From Escallonia rubra (lineage: Eukaryota; Streptophyta; Magnoliopsida; Escalloniales; Escalloniaceae): 64,000 nt of DNA. How positions within the stretch are numbered: position 1 is the stretch's first letter; every line of letters begins with the position of its first letter. Below the pieces are notes generated by a model. The model had not been told where the DNA came from and did no database searches. It saw nothing but the letters and a program-made list of their open reading frames with translations. The translations under genes were made by a program, and so were the position numbers. Where the stretch lies: contig JAVXUO010001572.1 of assembly GCA_033065855.1 (NCBI GenBank), positions 124,001 to 188,000 on the forward strand, written 5' to 3'. Below, piece by piece: positions 1 to 11,400 of this stretch.

Positions 1-1774
1 TAATTTCTATATTTTTGCTAATTTTTGAATAAAAAATATTTTAGCGACGGAATTTTTGTCGCTAAAAGTGCTCGCAAAAGTATTTAGCGACATTAATTCC
101 GTCGCTAAAAGTCTCTTTAGATCATTTACCAATATATTTTTAATGACACAATTTCGTTGTTAAAAAAGTCTGTCTCTAAAAATATTTACCATTTTGTAGG
201 ACTTTAGCGACGGAATTCCGTCGCTAAAACCCAAAAGGCTATTTTTTTCTATTTTTATTCATTTTTCAAATGTTAAATCTATTTTAGACAATTACTTCTT
301 ATCAACTAATCCAACAATAATTGAATTATTTAAACTAGTATTCATCTTTACCAAATTCCAAGTAAAACAAATAAGATTTAAGTTAGATGTTCACTGAAAA
401 TATAATGTATAATATATCACATCAAACAATCTCAAGAAAAATACAAGTTACATTGAAACTAAAAAAATTATAAACCAAGGATTTGCTCTGAAGCCTGCAC
501 ACAAAAAAAAAAAATATATCATCAAGGTTTATAACTCAGGTAAAAATAATATATCACATCATACAATCCACATTAAGGCTTATGACACATGTATAAAAGG
601 AACCACATTGATTTGATAATCAACCACTCTTTTTGACGAACTTCCACCCACAAGAGCTCACGCAATTTTCGTAATTACAAGGTGAAACTATATTTTTATC
701 CAAAGAACAGATTTAAAATGCAAAATGGAAATCATGAGGTTATTTCTCAAGGAAGTTCATTATCATAAATGAAGTTATATTTCCTCTTGAACCTACAAAC
801 ACACATCAAGATACAGATGCTTGAGGGACTTGGTAAGTGACATCTAAAAGGCCATAATGACTATAACAGTGTAAGCAATCCCTGCTAGAAGTTGTAAAAA
901 ATAGACAATCGAAAAAAATTTGCCATACTGCATAAATATGAAGACTGTCCATTTTCTCTACAGTTCCGGGTAACAAACAAAGAATGGATACGCAAGTCTA
1001 ATTTCGTTTCTACGTGGATATTTCTCATAACTATTTCAAGTGAAGAGTCAGTGGCCCTTAATTTACCACCAATATGCCTTGGCTGCTGCTGGTAGATGCC
1101 ACTCATCGTGTGACATCATCTTGTTGCTAGAAGCCCCAGATATGAGAGGATTATCCCAAATACTAGATCTTGCTCTTTAATCAAACCATAGTTGCAGCAG
1201 TACCATGTAAACCGAAGCTATGCACTGGTCAGTTAACCACTGCATAGCAACTGTTCCTCCGACTTTTGTATTTACGGAATGGAAGCCAAACCGATACAAC
1301 ATAGTAAGTGAAACTAACCAATATTCTTTGGTGTTCTACTTGTACTACAGTCTTATTTTCAGTTCCTTCCCCAGCCTTCTTTAAATAGTCCAAAATTTAA
1401 AGCACAAAAATTATAGGAAAAAATTGTCAAAACAATTGAAAGAGGATTATCCCCAATACTAGATATTGCTCTCTAATCCAACCATGGTTGTAGCCCACCA
1501 CTACAACCATTGTGTAGCTAGACTTTTTCTCTGTTTTTTGTTTGTCCAGTTTACCTTTTTAATACTAGCATCTTATTTTCGAATATTTGCAGTCAACTTT
1601 TATCATTACATACAAAAAAGGAAAAACTAATTCGACAAATAAGGTGTGGAATTATTCTTCAGAGGATCTTCTGCTTGGTATCTTTTACCCCAGAGGAGGT
1701 AGTTCGCAGAAGAAGTTTCAACTCTGATGCTCAAAGAGAAAATTGCACCCGCAAAACAGCATATCAGAAACTAA

Positions 1775-2905
1775 GGGCCTGTACGTTTACCGTTTTTATT
1801 TTGTGTATTTGAATCGTGTTTTCGTTTTCAATATTTTCGTATCCTATCACAAAATATGATTGTGTACTTTTATTATTTTCATCACTTTTTTATATGTCTT
1901 TTTTCAGGTTGTTTTCGTACGTTTACATTTTTATTTCCGCTTCACTACTGTTACGGTCATTTTTTTCCGCTTTTATCCTTACTCCAAAATGGACATCCTC
2001 CCCCACCCGTCCATTTTCTCCACCATTCCAACACCTGCCATCTCTCCCTAATTCGGCTACTGTTAAGATGAAAGTGCTCGTCGTGGATTCTGGCGAGATC
2101 TCGGCCATCTGTCATTGCTTCGGCAATCTCGGCATGGATTCCGGTGAGATTGGTTTGGCAATCTCGATCAGAGCAGAACCGACGTGCCCTTCCGGCGGCG
2201 GCTGTCCAACACCGACGTGCATAGAGCTGAAGCTCCTCTTCCGCCTCGCAGCCCCCGCCGCAGCGGTGTACTTGCTCAACTACGTCATGTCCATATTCAC
2301 CCAGATCTTCTCCAGCCACCTTGGCAACCTTGAGCTCGCTGCCGCCTCTCTAGGAAACAACGGCATTCAGACATTCGCCTTCGGTATCATCGTATTTCTT
2401 CTCTTTTACCTTCTTTTTTCCATCACCCTTAACATGGATTCCGGCGAGATTGGCCAGCGATTTCGCCAACCCCATCAAAGCAGAACCTCGTAGCTTCCGG
2501 CGCTGATCTCCTTCGACCATCTGTCACTGCTTCGGCAATCTCGCCATGGATTCCGGCGAGATCTCCTTCGTCTGGATTCCGGCGATATCTCCTTTCGGAT
2601 GGGAGTTGATCGTGTTGTCTGTGGGTGAAGAAAGAGTACATGAAGAGAGATAGAGAGAGAGGGGGAGAGAGAGAGCTAGGATGCAGCATAGTGGGAGGGG
2701 CATGGCAAAATTGTGGAGACAGGATTTGACGAGAATAAGATCGTGGAAAAAGGTGAAAACACCATTTAGGTGTTTTCACATTTTTTGCTACTATTTGGAT
2801 ATTTTACTCAAAACGGATACAGAAAAAGATAAAAGTACATAAAAAATGTATCTTTTTCATCATCATTACAAAAATGAAAACAGAATTTTGTAAGCGTACG
2901 GGCCC
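1775..2905. mobile_element. PIF/Harbinger-like non-autonomous element carrying a gene fragment
   Basis: The element begins GGGCCTGTACGTTTAC and ends in the inverse of GGGCCCGTACGCTTAC, and it is flanked on both sides by TAA (1772-1774 and 2906-2908). A 3-bp TAA duplication with GGGCC-type ends is the signature of PIF/Harbinger (Tourist-like) elements. The 1.13-kb interior has no transposase. It holds a GC-richer segment with a captured MATE-transporter fragment and several copies of a short unit around TGGATTCCGGCGAGAT (near 2085, 2131, 2434, 2546 and 2574). The element is nested in the CACTA-like segment. Confidence 0.7.
2219..2391 (+). pseudogene. Captured fragment of a MATE (DETOXIFICATION) efflux transporter
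   Basis: The plus-strand frame reads [20 protein letters not shown], followed by a stretch containing [20 protein letters not shown]. This matches my recollection of the conserved first membrane segment and loop of plant MATE/DTX antiporters, which export secondary metabolites and toxins across membranes. Only about 57 codons are present of a family of roughly 450-550 residues, so no transporter is encoded. It sits in a longer open frame (1816-2493) whose other parts are element sequence. It is best read as a transduplicated exon piece inside the 1775-2905 element. Confidence 0.7.
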
Positions 2906-3941
2906 TAAGTTAAAGTATACGCTATCAAAGAGAAAATAAATGAGCACAGTATACTTACGCATCCACTAAATGTATACAGAACATATTAAATATATGATCA
3001 CATATGCATGTCAATGTATAAAGAGAGAGAGCAGGAGAGAGATAGAGACACAGACTCACCAGTCGGGATCGAGTTAATATTTTCTATTGTTCGGATACGT
3101 GATAATTCAGAAAATCTGTCCATAGAGGTAAGCCGCAGGAGGGCATCAAGATCCACCATTCCAAATTCCCAACTCCTAATTGCCACCACAAGCAGCAGTT
3201 GCAATCTGAAAGAAAATTCAAAATCTCAATCTGAAACTAAAAAACCTGCTAGCAGCAATTGCTAATTCGCAATTCCCGATTGCAAATTGTAAACCAAACC
3301 CTATTTCTAAATTCTTAATTGAAAAAAGAAAGAAAGAAAGGGTTCAAGGAATTAAGAATAAAATATTGGATTTGAAAAATTACCTTGTTTTCACTGTCAA
3401 AATAGCCACCATGCGGTGGCCGGCGACAGTGGAGATCGGCGTGACAGAGGCGCGTGGGGCTGTAGCAGCTAGGCGTGCGTGGCTGTTACGCCGACGGGGC
3501 GTGCCTAGTTGCTGACGTCGGCGGAGTTGTGGTGGCAGGAGTGGCAAGGGGTGCTGTAGAGAGGAGAGAGAGAGAGGCAGAGAGAAAATAGGAAGAGAAG
3601 GCTGTACAGCGGCTGGGAGAAAAGAATGCAACTAGGGTTTGTGTTCATTTAAGTAATTTTTAGCTATGAATTTTCGCCATCGTTAAAAGTCTTTTGCTAA
3701 AAGTTATTAAAAAATTTCAAGGGTGGGTAAATTATTCTTCTGAGGATTTTCAAATTAGCGACGGATTTACCGTCGGTAAAAATCCGTCGCAGAAGATATT
3801 TACCGACAAAAAATTCCGTCAGCAAATATCTTTAGCGATGGACTTTTATCGACGGTAAATCCGTCGCCTAAAAGTGCTTTTTAGCGACGGAAATTGGTCC
3901 GTCGCAAAAAACCGTCGCTAAATACTGTTTTTCTTGTAGTG

Positions 3942-5540
3942 CATGCTCATCCACAGTGAAACTCTCTATAACGATATAGGTTGTGGAGAACTTGGTGCAA
4001 ATAATACTTAAATGGCTTGATGCCTTGAAAATTGCAGTTCTTGAAGATGGTGGGTCAAGTTAATGTCTGTTCCTTTTTCTGAAAGTTGCAGTTCTTGAAG
4101 AAGGTGGGTCAAGTTAATGTCTGTTCCCTTTTTTTAGTCAAGTTAATGACGTTATTTGACCCTTCTCTTTTTGAAAGCTGATTGCAGATTTAGCAATGGT
4201 GAAGGCTCTGGTCTTGGGCAGGCTGGAGCTTCTAGCAGTGATGGCGACAATGACGGGCCATCCAACTACGGGGACATAGATCGAGCACAATTAGATACAA
4301 ATATTTTTTTAATTTACAGTATACTTTGTATTGAAAATTTTCTACCCGTCTCTGTTTTCACCGTTCAACCATTCTGCTGGAGAGCCATATGGATCTAAAA
4401 CCAAAGTTTGGCCGGTACGTACGTTTGCTCTGCTCTCGCTGTTTTGGCATGTTTTGAATAGTTCTTTCTATGTTTGGAGGTTTTTTGTTGATTGGTTCTT
4501 TTGACGTTTTGTTAGGAATTGAGGTTTAAGGATAAGGATAAGGGGGGCTGAGTTGGGTGGTGTGGGTGGGAGCTGTTAGAGCATGCAATTGGGTGTGGCA
4601 TATGGGTTTAGAATTCAGTTGGGTATATTTTCAAGTTTATATTCTTCTTGCATTTATATTTTTCAACTATTTGCTTTCCGTGTCTTACTAACACTCCTGG
4701 TAAAACATTTACAACATTGAACGAAACTCATTAAAGTTACCGTAAGCACCTGAAACTGTAAGTACTTTGTTTTAGCATTTCGAGTTTTACTTTTGTCATT
4801 TTACATCTCTTCTATATGTTGTGTCACTAATAAATGCTCAAACGGCTAAATGGAACAAGACTATCAATTCTTTTTACAACAGTGTGCAATTTATTATATT
4901 TTTAGCATACAGCACTAAGGGTCGTATTATAAACTAGCTTACACTTACAGTTTTAAGTCCACCTCTATTGAGAAGTTAGAAGCAGACCTCCATACCCAGC
5001 CTAAATGATTCGTAAGTACTGAATTTTTTGTGGCATATTATTTCTTCAAGTTCATATGTAACAACTTCTTCAAATACTCATTTCAATTCTTCTTATCAAA
5101 AGTTGAGGTTAAAGAAATAATTTGACTTTTGCTCTTCGCAAAGCCAAACCAAAAAAGGTTCTTTTACTTCATTTTTTTGTAAAAACTATCACTTCGTATA
5201 GCAGGCAAAAAAAGCTACAATTGTCGTCGGTAAAGTACAACGAGATGGAGGCAAAATCAAAGTCAAGGGTCACAAGTTGCTGTTTGTTACTACCTCAAAT
5301 ACAAAATATTTTTTGTCACGAAAATTCATGTATAAAAACTCATTGTTCAATACAATGAGAAGTTTGTTAATATCCTGAACAACTTGCTGCAATTATGGTT
5401 TGAAAAATAAATCATTTCAGGGAAGTAACCTACAAAATTTTAGAAAATACGATGCAACCTCAACAAAATTATATGTATTGAGTTTGTCGGTCAAAATAAA
5501 TGAATATGATTATGCACCCGTGCTATGGTTTTAGCTAGTT
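3942..5540. other. Intergenic sequence without a recognisable gene
   Basis: AT-rich sequence with no gene I can support. It holds a tandem duplication of about 57 bp (near 4034-4073 and 4091-4130, unit around TTGCAGTTCTTGAAGA). The 80-codon plus-strand frame at 4156-4398 contains a Gly/Ser/Asp-rich stretch just after a possible splice acceptor at about 4187, so it may be an old exon fragment. I do not recognise it. Confidence 0.4.
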
Positions 5541-5852
5541 AACTTAGAATCTAATTTTTTTTCCGCTGCATTTTAGCCTTGTTACCCGCCCCACTGCCTC
5601 CCTCTATCTCTCTTCTCTCCCTGTGCATTTTGTAACTACTCATATAAATCTTATCACCCTCTCTCACAATCTCTTCTACTTTTTTTAAAAACAATTCCAT
5701 AACTTCCCCAGATCTCTTCTATTTTTTCCAAAATAACTTCATAACTTTTTTCCGTAATTTGTTTCAATCTTTTTTGTTACATACGAGATGTGTCATGCAT
5801 GTGCTCCATATATACGAGAAAATATAATATCCACACGTGACATTAATATGAA

Positions 5853-6099
5853 GGGTTAATTACAAAACTGTCCCCTGAGGTTTACACGTTTTTGCACTTT
5901 GCCCCCTGTGTTTACAACTTTTGCAATAATGTCCCTCGAGGTTGACAAAACCGTTGCAAACGACTCCAAAAACCAACGTCCGTCCAAATTCGGCAGTTAA
6001 GTGGTCATGCGGTGCACATGCCATTTTGGCATGGGCAAATCAGTCCATTCCTACCCTTCTTCCCCACTCTTCTCTTTCTCTGTTCATCTCTCTCTCTAT

Positions 6100-6134
<35 letters not shown>

Positions 6135-7243
6135 TTACACCCAACGTCTTGACTTCAACTTCACACATCTCGGACAATCTCCGATCTCTGCTCTCTTCAT
6201 TTCTTTTTCTTTCTTTGTTCCATACCCATATGTGCACACAGGTTCACCAGCCATGCCCACTGCCGTGACTCCTTCTTCCTCCTTGTTCACTCTCGCCGAA
6301 CAAAGCTTGTAAAGCGTTGTCAAGGCATCCTTCTTGCCTCTCACCGACCCACTGATCATCAAAGCAACCAACGGCGGTATCGCTCCACAGGCCCGATCGA
6401 AGCCTTATTTTCGTTAATCAGCGCCAAGCTCAGCAATGCACAAGCAGCGTTTTGTTTAGACGTTTCGGTGCCGGTTTTGAGAACGTATATCAGCGATTTT
6501 ATGGCTCCGGCATTGGCGATGAGAGGCTTGTTCACCTCGTGTAGCGAAAGGTTCAACAACGCTGTGACAGCATGCTCTTGAGTCAGAGGATCGCTACACC
6601 GGAGTAGAGGAGTCAACGTCGGAATCGCGCCGGACTCGCCGATCAAAGCGCAATTGTCGGACCGGTTCTTAGCGAGCAACCTCAGCTTCGCCGCCGCCGA
6701 ACGCTTGATGGCCACCGACGGCGACTGCAGCCCGTCGACGATGCAGATCTTGACCGTCGGCAGCAGATCCTCCGGCGAAATATGGGTATCGGCAGCAGAT
6801 CTTGACTTCGCCGATTTGCTCGTCTTGGAAGCAAGCTCATCGAGGCGGATGTCCACCACAGAATCCGTTACGTACGCAGACGACGCTTCAGGTGGCAGCG
6901 AAGCGGTGAACGAGCAGCTCCGGTTGGAGCCGGAGTCGTAGATGCTGGACCGGTGGGGTACGGCGGGGTACGGCGTGGATGCGGCATTGATTCGGTAGGA
7001 TAGAGAAGATAGATATTTAGGGTTTTCAGAGGTGTTTTGTAAGGAATTGACTGATTTGCCAATGCCAAAATGGCATGTGTACCGCACATGACCACTTAAC
7101 TGCCGAATTTGGACGGACGTTGGTTTTTGGAGTCGTTTGCAACGATTTTGTCAACCTCGAGGGACATTATTGCAAAAGTTGTAAACACAAGGGGCAAAGT
7201 GCAAAAACGTGTAAACCTCAGGGGACAGTTTTGTAATTAACCC
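5853..7243. mobile_element. Pack-MULE (Mutator-like) with a captured ARM-repeat gene fragment
   Basis: Terminal inverted repeats of about 190 bp begin GGGTTAATTACAAAACTGTC and run to about 6045; the inverse copy spans about 7050-7243. A perfect 9-bp target duplication, TAATATGAA, flanks the element (5844-5852 and 7244-7252), as expected of Mutator-like elements. The paralogous flank of RLP-2 near 35303 carries the uninterrupted site (AATATGAAGTGCAACTTAC), which confirms the boundaries. There is no transposase; the interior is a captured cellular gene fragment on the minus strand plus a (TC)n tract at 6100-6130. Confidence 0.9.
6250..7000 (-). pseudogene. Captured fragment of an ARM-repeat (U-box protein 4-like) gene, frameshifted
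   Basis: Read on the minus strand, this encodes Armadillo repeats, with motifs such as AAAKLRLLAKNRSDNCALIG, EHAVTALLNLSLHEVNK and QNAACALLSLALINENK, preceded by a Ser-rich leader. These resemble plant ARM-repeat proteins of the U-box-domain-containing protein 4 type; no U-box is present here. Near 6392-6394 one G appears to be missing. The frame runs into RYRRWLL and stops, while the expected continuation (GAIPPLVALMISG, then KKDALTTLYKLCSARVNKE) is intact in the next frame down to about 6250. Part of the upstream open frame is terminal-repeat sequence. It is a transduplicated, broken fragment carried by the Pack-MULE. Confidence 0.8.
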
Positions 7244-7342
7244 TAATATGAAGTGCAACTTACTATTCCAAGGTTCTCATACAATAACACAATGTCGTGA
7301 AAAGAAATTGCATCACGTACCTGACAGATCCTAATTTGCTTT

Positions 7343-10300
7343 TCAGAAGCGTCGATGAAATCTGTTCTCACGTCTGTTTGCCTTCCTACGAGTTTCTCCT
7401 CCCACTAATCCTGTAATTAATTTTGGCTTTCCTGTTAAGAACATGAGATATCCCATAAGTAAGCCTAACACCATTCCACAACCATAACCCATCAACACAG
7501 CTTTCCAAGTAAATCCACTCCAGATATCTGAATCGTCTTCTTGCTGCAATGCCGGTTGTTTTTGTGTCTCATTGTCTCCACAAGTTAATGAGAGCGGAAA
7601 TCCAGACAGTGCAGAGTTCCCAGTGTATGAATCATTTCGAAATGTATTGAACTGACTCCCATGAGGTATATGTCCAACTAGACGATTTTGCGAGAGGTTT
7701 AGAACCGCAAGAAACGTAAGATTGGTGAGTTCTTCAGGTATCTCTCCAGTAAGTTGGTTGGAAGAAAGGTCTAATGATTCAAGCTCTGATACAGCTCCCA
7801 GCAACGACGGGATATGGCCTGCAAGGCTGTTGTGAGATAAGTTAAGCACTACGAGGGAGTTGAGATCTCCAATGACATCAGGAATATCTCCTTCGAACAT
7901 GTTGCTTGATAGATCAACCGTTGCAAAGACAGTAAGAATTCTAACAAGTTCAATCTCCATCCCTTTCATCACCACGGTAATAGAATCTTGATAGGATCTT
8001 TCCAGATCCCCCATATACATCAGTCTCGTACTATTCTCATTTACATTCTTCATTCCTTGGAAGCTTTTGAAGTATATTGCTGGCAGAAGGCCAGTAAACT
8101 CATTGTAGGAGAGGTCAAGGATACGCAGCTTAGGGAAGGGAAATTCTGTATTGGAAATGCTTCTTAATGGACCATGGAGTTTATTGGACTTAAGAACAAG
8201 AACCTGCAGCTCTGGAAGAGTTTCTAACCAATGAGGAAATGTACCATTGAGCTTGTTGTTTCCAATGTTGAGAACTTCCAAACAGGTGCAATTGGCCAGG
8301 GATCGTGGAACGCTTCCTTCCAATTGGTTTCCATTCAAATTGAAACTTCTCAATCTATTGCTCTTTTTGGCAAACGTTGTTGGGATGGTACCATGAAAAT
8401 CATTGCCCTGCAAATCTAGCACTGATAGCTGATTGCTGAGGATATACAAACATTTTGGAACTAAACCATTCAAGCTGTTATGGGACAGATCAAGAATTGA
8501 TAAGGAACTCAAATTGCAAACTGACGGAGGGATCTTTCCGGTCAGCTTGTTGTGTGAGATAAAGAAAAGAGATATGGTGGGTGGCGGAACTGGAATTGGT
8601 CCTCGAAGTAAATTGGACCGAATATCAAGATAAACAAGGTTCACAAAAGGAATTAGGTTGAAACAGGTGAGAAAATTGTGAGAAACATTTAAGTAAGACG
8701 CCTCTTTCAATTTTGACAATGCCCAATCCGGAATACGGCCTTCTATTTTGTTGCGGGAAAGATCTACCTGGTCGAGATACCTTGTTGTTCTCAAGAAATC
8801 TAACTCCATAATCCCACAAGAGGACAGGTACACTGTTCTAACAGAAGGCGGCAATGTAGCATTACTCTCTTTGTTGCTCAAGGATATGCTGTTGTCTGAG
8901 AGATCAAGAAAATTGAGTTTTTTAAGTCTTGAAAACATGCCTAGACTCAGATTGCCACTTAAATTATTTGATGAAAGAGTGAGAATAGTCAGGTTCACAA
9001 GCAATGAAATTGATTGTGGTATTGGGCCATTTAGCTTATTGTCCCTGAAATCGATTATCATCAGACAATCATGTTGGAACTCGGGAATGAAACCTCTTAG
9101 CTGATTAGATGCGGCAAGTATGCCCTTCAATGACGGAAGAGTAACTAACCAAGATGGTACTGTCCCATTAAAGGAGTTACCTGATAACCCGAGATGGATC
9201 AGGTTTTGGAACCCACTAATGTTGGAAGGAATTGTACCTGTCAATGAGTTATTCTGCAAGTCTAAAAACTCAAGTAGTGTTAGGTTGGTAACCGAGAATG
9301 GGAACTGGCCACTGAAACTATTATTCGCGAGGTCTAATACCCTTATTTTTTTGAGGTTGCCAAACCAGTCAGGAATATGGCCTTCGAAACGGTTTTGGTA
9401 AATTTCAAAGAAAGTAAGTAGCTCAAGGTTTGCGAGAGTCAACGGGAGGTGTCCACTAAAATTGTTGGAGGAAAGAGCCAAAACAGTAATGTGGGTGAGA
9501 TTACCGAGTGATTCAGGAATCGGTCCTGAGAATTTGCATCTAGACAAGTCCAAATAGCTCAATGACTTCAAATAGCTGACTGAATCAGGTATTTCACCAG
9601 AGAAACTCGTTTGACATATAGACAATTTCTCCAGACTGTTATTACTGTTCCAGTTTAGCTTTGGAAACTTACCGGTGAGATCATAGTTGCCCTTCAGGTC
9701 AAGTTTTTGCAATTTGTGGAGGTGGAAAATGCCATCGGGTAGTTTTCCATCCGTAAACGAGGAAGACAGATTCATGGGAAGCACAGCGGAGATATTTACT
9801 CGGGAAAGACGAAGTTCACTTATTTGAGTTAAATTTTCAAGGAGTAGACTGAAAGTATGACTTCCAAGGCTAATTCCTCCATAATTACCAGATAGATCAA
9901 GCGAAATCAGTTTGGATAGGTGCGATATTTCTCGCGGTATTTCGCCTTCCAATACAGCATTAGAGAGGTTCAAGTGTGTCAAACTCGAAAACCCACCAAA
10001 TCTATGCGAAATTCGGGAGAGAGAGAAATTATTAAGAGCAAGGTTGAGTTTCTGGAGGTAAGAAAGTTGGAAAAGGCTGGTGTTGGAAGGGATGGTACCC
10101 TGAAGCTGGCTGCAGCTCAGGTCTAAACCAATCACATTGCCTTGCACCTCATCACACGTAACTCCATCCCATGTGCAGCAATCTGCACTCTTGTCTCAAG
10201 ACTTTGCCTTTGGATATGAAGACACGCCAATATGGAGAGGCAGAAATGTCTATGCTGAAGCTTTGCTTAAACTGAAGCAATGCAAGTTTTTGCTCATAAG

Positions 10301-10412
10301 GGCACAAATGATAGTGGGGAGAGGAAGAGATATTTAATAAAGACAAAGCAAACTGATACCGCAAGTGCAGGATGATGAGGAGTAGTTGAGAAACCCACAT
10401 TAGCTGCCTCAT
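7343..10412 (-). pseudogene. RLP-1: Cf-type receptor-like protein, disrupted near the N-terminus
   Basis: This is a near-full-length relative of RLP-4: signal peptide from ATG at 10412 (MRQLMWVSQLLLIILHLRYQ), an LRRNT region, about 30 extracellular LRRs, an island segment with YQDSITVVMKG, final LRRs, an acidic stretch, one membrane helix (about GYGCGMVLGLLMGYLMFL) and a short basic tail; no kinase. Against RLP-4 it has an 11-bp deletion near 10223-10235 that shifts the frame. It also has TGG to TGA in the original frame (Trp of SWDKS, near 10196) and an in-frame loss of about 9 residues near 9750. The Cys of the CGFP motif after the last LRR is Ser. The long open frame that starts at 10147 has no ATG there. 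It is probably non-functional unless an unusual downstream start is used. Confidence 0.85.
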
Positions 10413-11400
10413 GTTTCCTGCTCCAGATATACCCAAATAAAAAATTACTTGACGTCAAGCAAAATCTTAATTCAATTGCAATCGGTGCAATTTCTTGAAG
10501 CTTTAGTCTGGAAAAAAGCAAAGATTTTACTGAAACCTCAACAGCCAGAAGAAGAAAATCCAGTAACAAGAACTTGCAAACTCCACCCAATTTTTCCTCT
10601 GCAGTTGGTGTCGCTTCCATTTATTGAAGTGATGGAGCCGCGTGTGCCAAACTTTCCTTACGGGACCCAAACACCTGTCCCCTTTCGCAATGCTTTCATC
10701 TGGCGTGCTCAACGGTCAAAGGCCAATCCAAGGTGATTTACTGTTTGCGCTGTTGGGCAAACTCACTATCGATAGTACGCCGGCTGTGACACAACCGATG
10801 AACTGTGTGAGATCTTTTTTGCCCCTAGGTCCTGGGGACTTCTCTGAAAATAGAAAATGAAAAAGAAAAGAAAAGTAGAAAGTAGAACGATTGTGCGCCC
10901 TTAAATGACAAAAGAGAGAGCTTTCGATTGATAGAATGTTCATACACTAATGTTTCTAAGTCTGGAAACTAAACTTCCTATCGATGACAGCAAAAGCCTC
11001 TAAACTAAAGAAAAAGAAAAAAAAAAGACTTTGTTTGATTGATGATTGATGATTGTTGATTGATCTCCTCTGCTTTTTCTTTGACCCACTATATAAACTA
11101 GAGGCTTTGTAGAAAATAATTACCATTACAAGAAACTACTCACTTAGAGAGAAACTACCCATTTAGAAAATAATCACCCATTAATAAGTAATCAACCACA
11201 CTTATCCCTTATCAATAGGGACACATTCGAAAGTTGGTTCTTTTCACTTCTTTCTTCAATCTTCCATTATCTCTTTAGAAATAATAATCAAAAGTAAATG
11301 TCATTTAGTGGCATTTAATCAAAGTGAATTCATTAGTGAAAAAAGATATTTTCTGGTGCAAACATTCACCCAGTGTTTTTTTTAACACCATCTCATCGGT
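10413..11400 (-). promoter_or_regulatory. Upstream region of RLP-1, near-identical to that of RLP-4
   Basis: This block matches 63135-64000 almost base for base, so the duplication that made RLP-1 and RLP-4 included at least 870 bp upstream. On the minus strand a TATA-like TTTATATAG lies at about 11089-11098, with a W-box core (TTGACC on the plus strand, 11081-11086) beside it. A palindromic TGACGTCA lies at 10450-10457, about 40 bp before the ATG. WRKY and TGA-bZIP factors bind such sites in plant defence promoters; use here is inference. If the TATA is real, the leader is over 650 nt and may contain an intron. Confidence 0.5.

Larger units (their letters stand above)
1..3941. mobile_element. 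CACTA-like DNA transposon, right-hand part
   Basis: The stretch ends at 3941 in TTCTTGTAGTG, the reverse complement of the CACTACAAGAA terminus of plant CACTA (En/Spm) elements. Next to the end (about 3660-3935), and again near the window start (about 40-240), are many copies of a subterminal motif of the form TTTAGCGACGGAATT and its inverse, as expected of CACTA subterminal repeats. No transposase ORF is visible, so this is a non-autonomous or internally deleted copy, and its left end may lie outside the window. A roughly 60-bp direct repeat occurs at about 1140-1200 and 1438-1497. A smaller TIR element (1775-2905) is nested inside. The 3-bp target duplication cannot be checked because only one end is seen. 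Confidence 0.6.
5541..7342. other. 3' flank of RLP-1, split by a Pack-MULE
   Basis: 5541-5852 and 7244-7342 together match the 3' flanks of RLP-2 (about 35060-35435) and RLP-3 (about 54000-54389), including AACTTAGAATCTAA, a CCCCACTGCC...CTCTATCTCTCTTCTC tract and GTGCAACTTACTA just before the gene. RLP-4 shares only the last part (from about 59937). The homology shows that this block belongs to the duplicated RLP unit. Confidence 0.75.

Noticed and set aside
1816..2493. 225-codon frame as a real new gene
   Set aside because: Only about 57 codons resemble a protein (MATE); the rest is TIR element and repeated filler, with no start context or conserved ends.
8231..9401. Plus-strand frames opposite RLP-1 (and similar ones opposite RLP-2, RLP-3 and RLP-4)
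   Set aside because: Antisense shadows of LRR codon periodicity, without independent motifs or consistent conservation.
10124..10147. Start of the 934-codon RLP-1 frame at 10147
   Set aside because: The codon is GTG inside the LRRNT region; alignment to RLP-4 shows the real N-terminus upstream beyond a frameshift.
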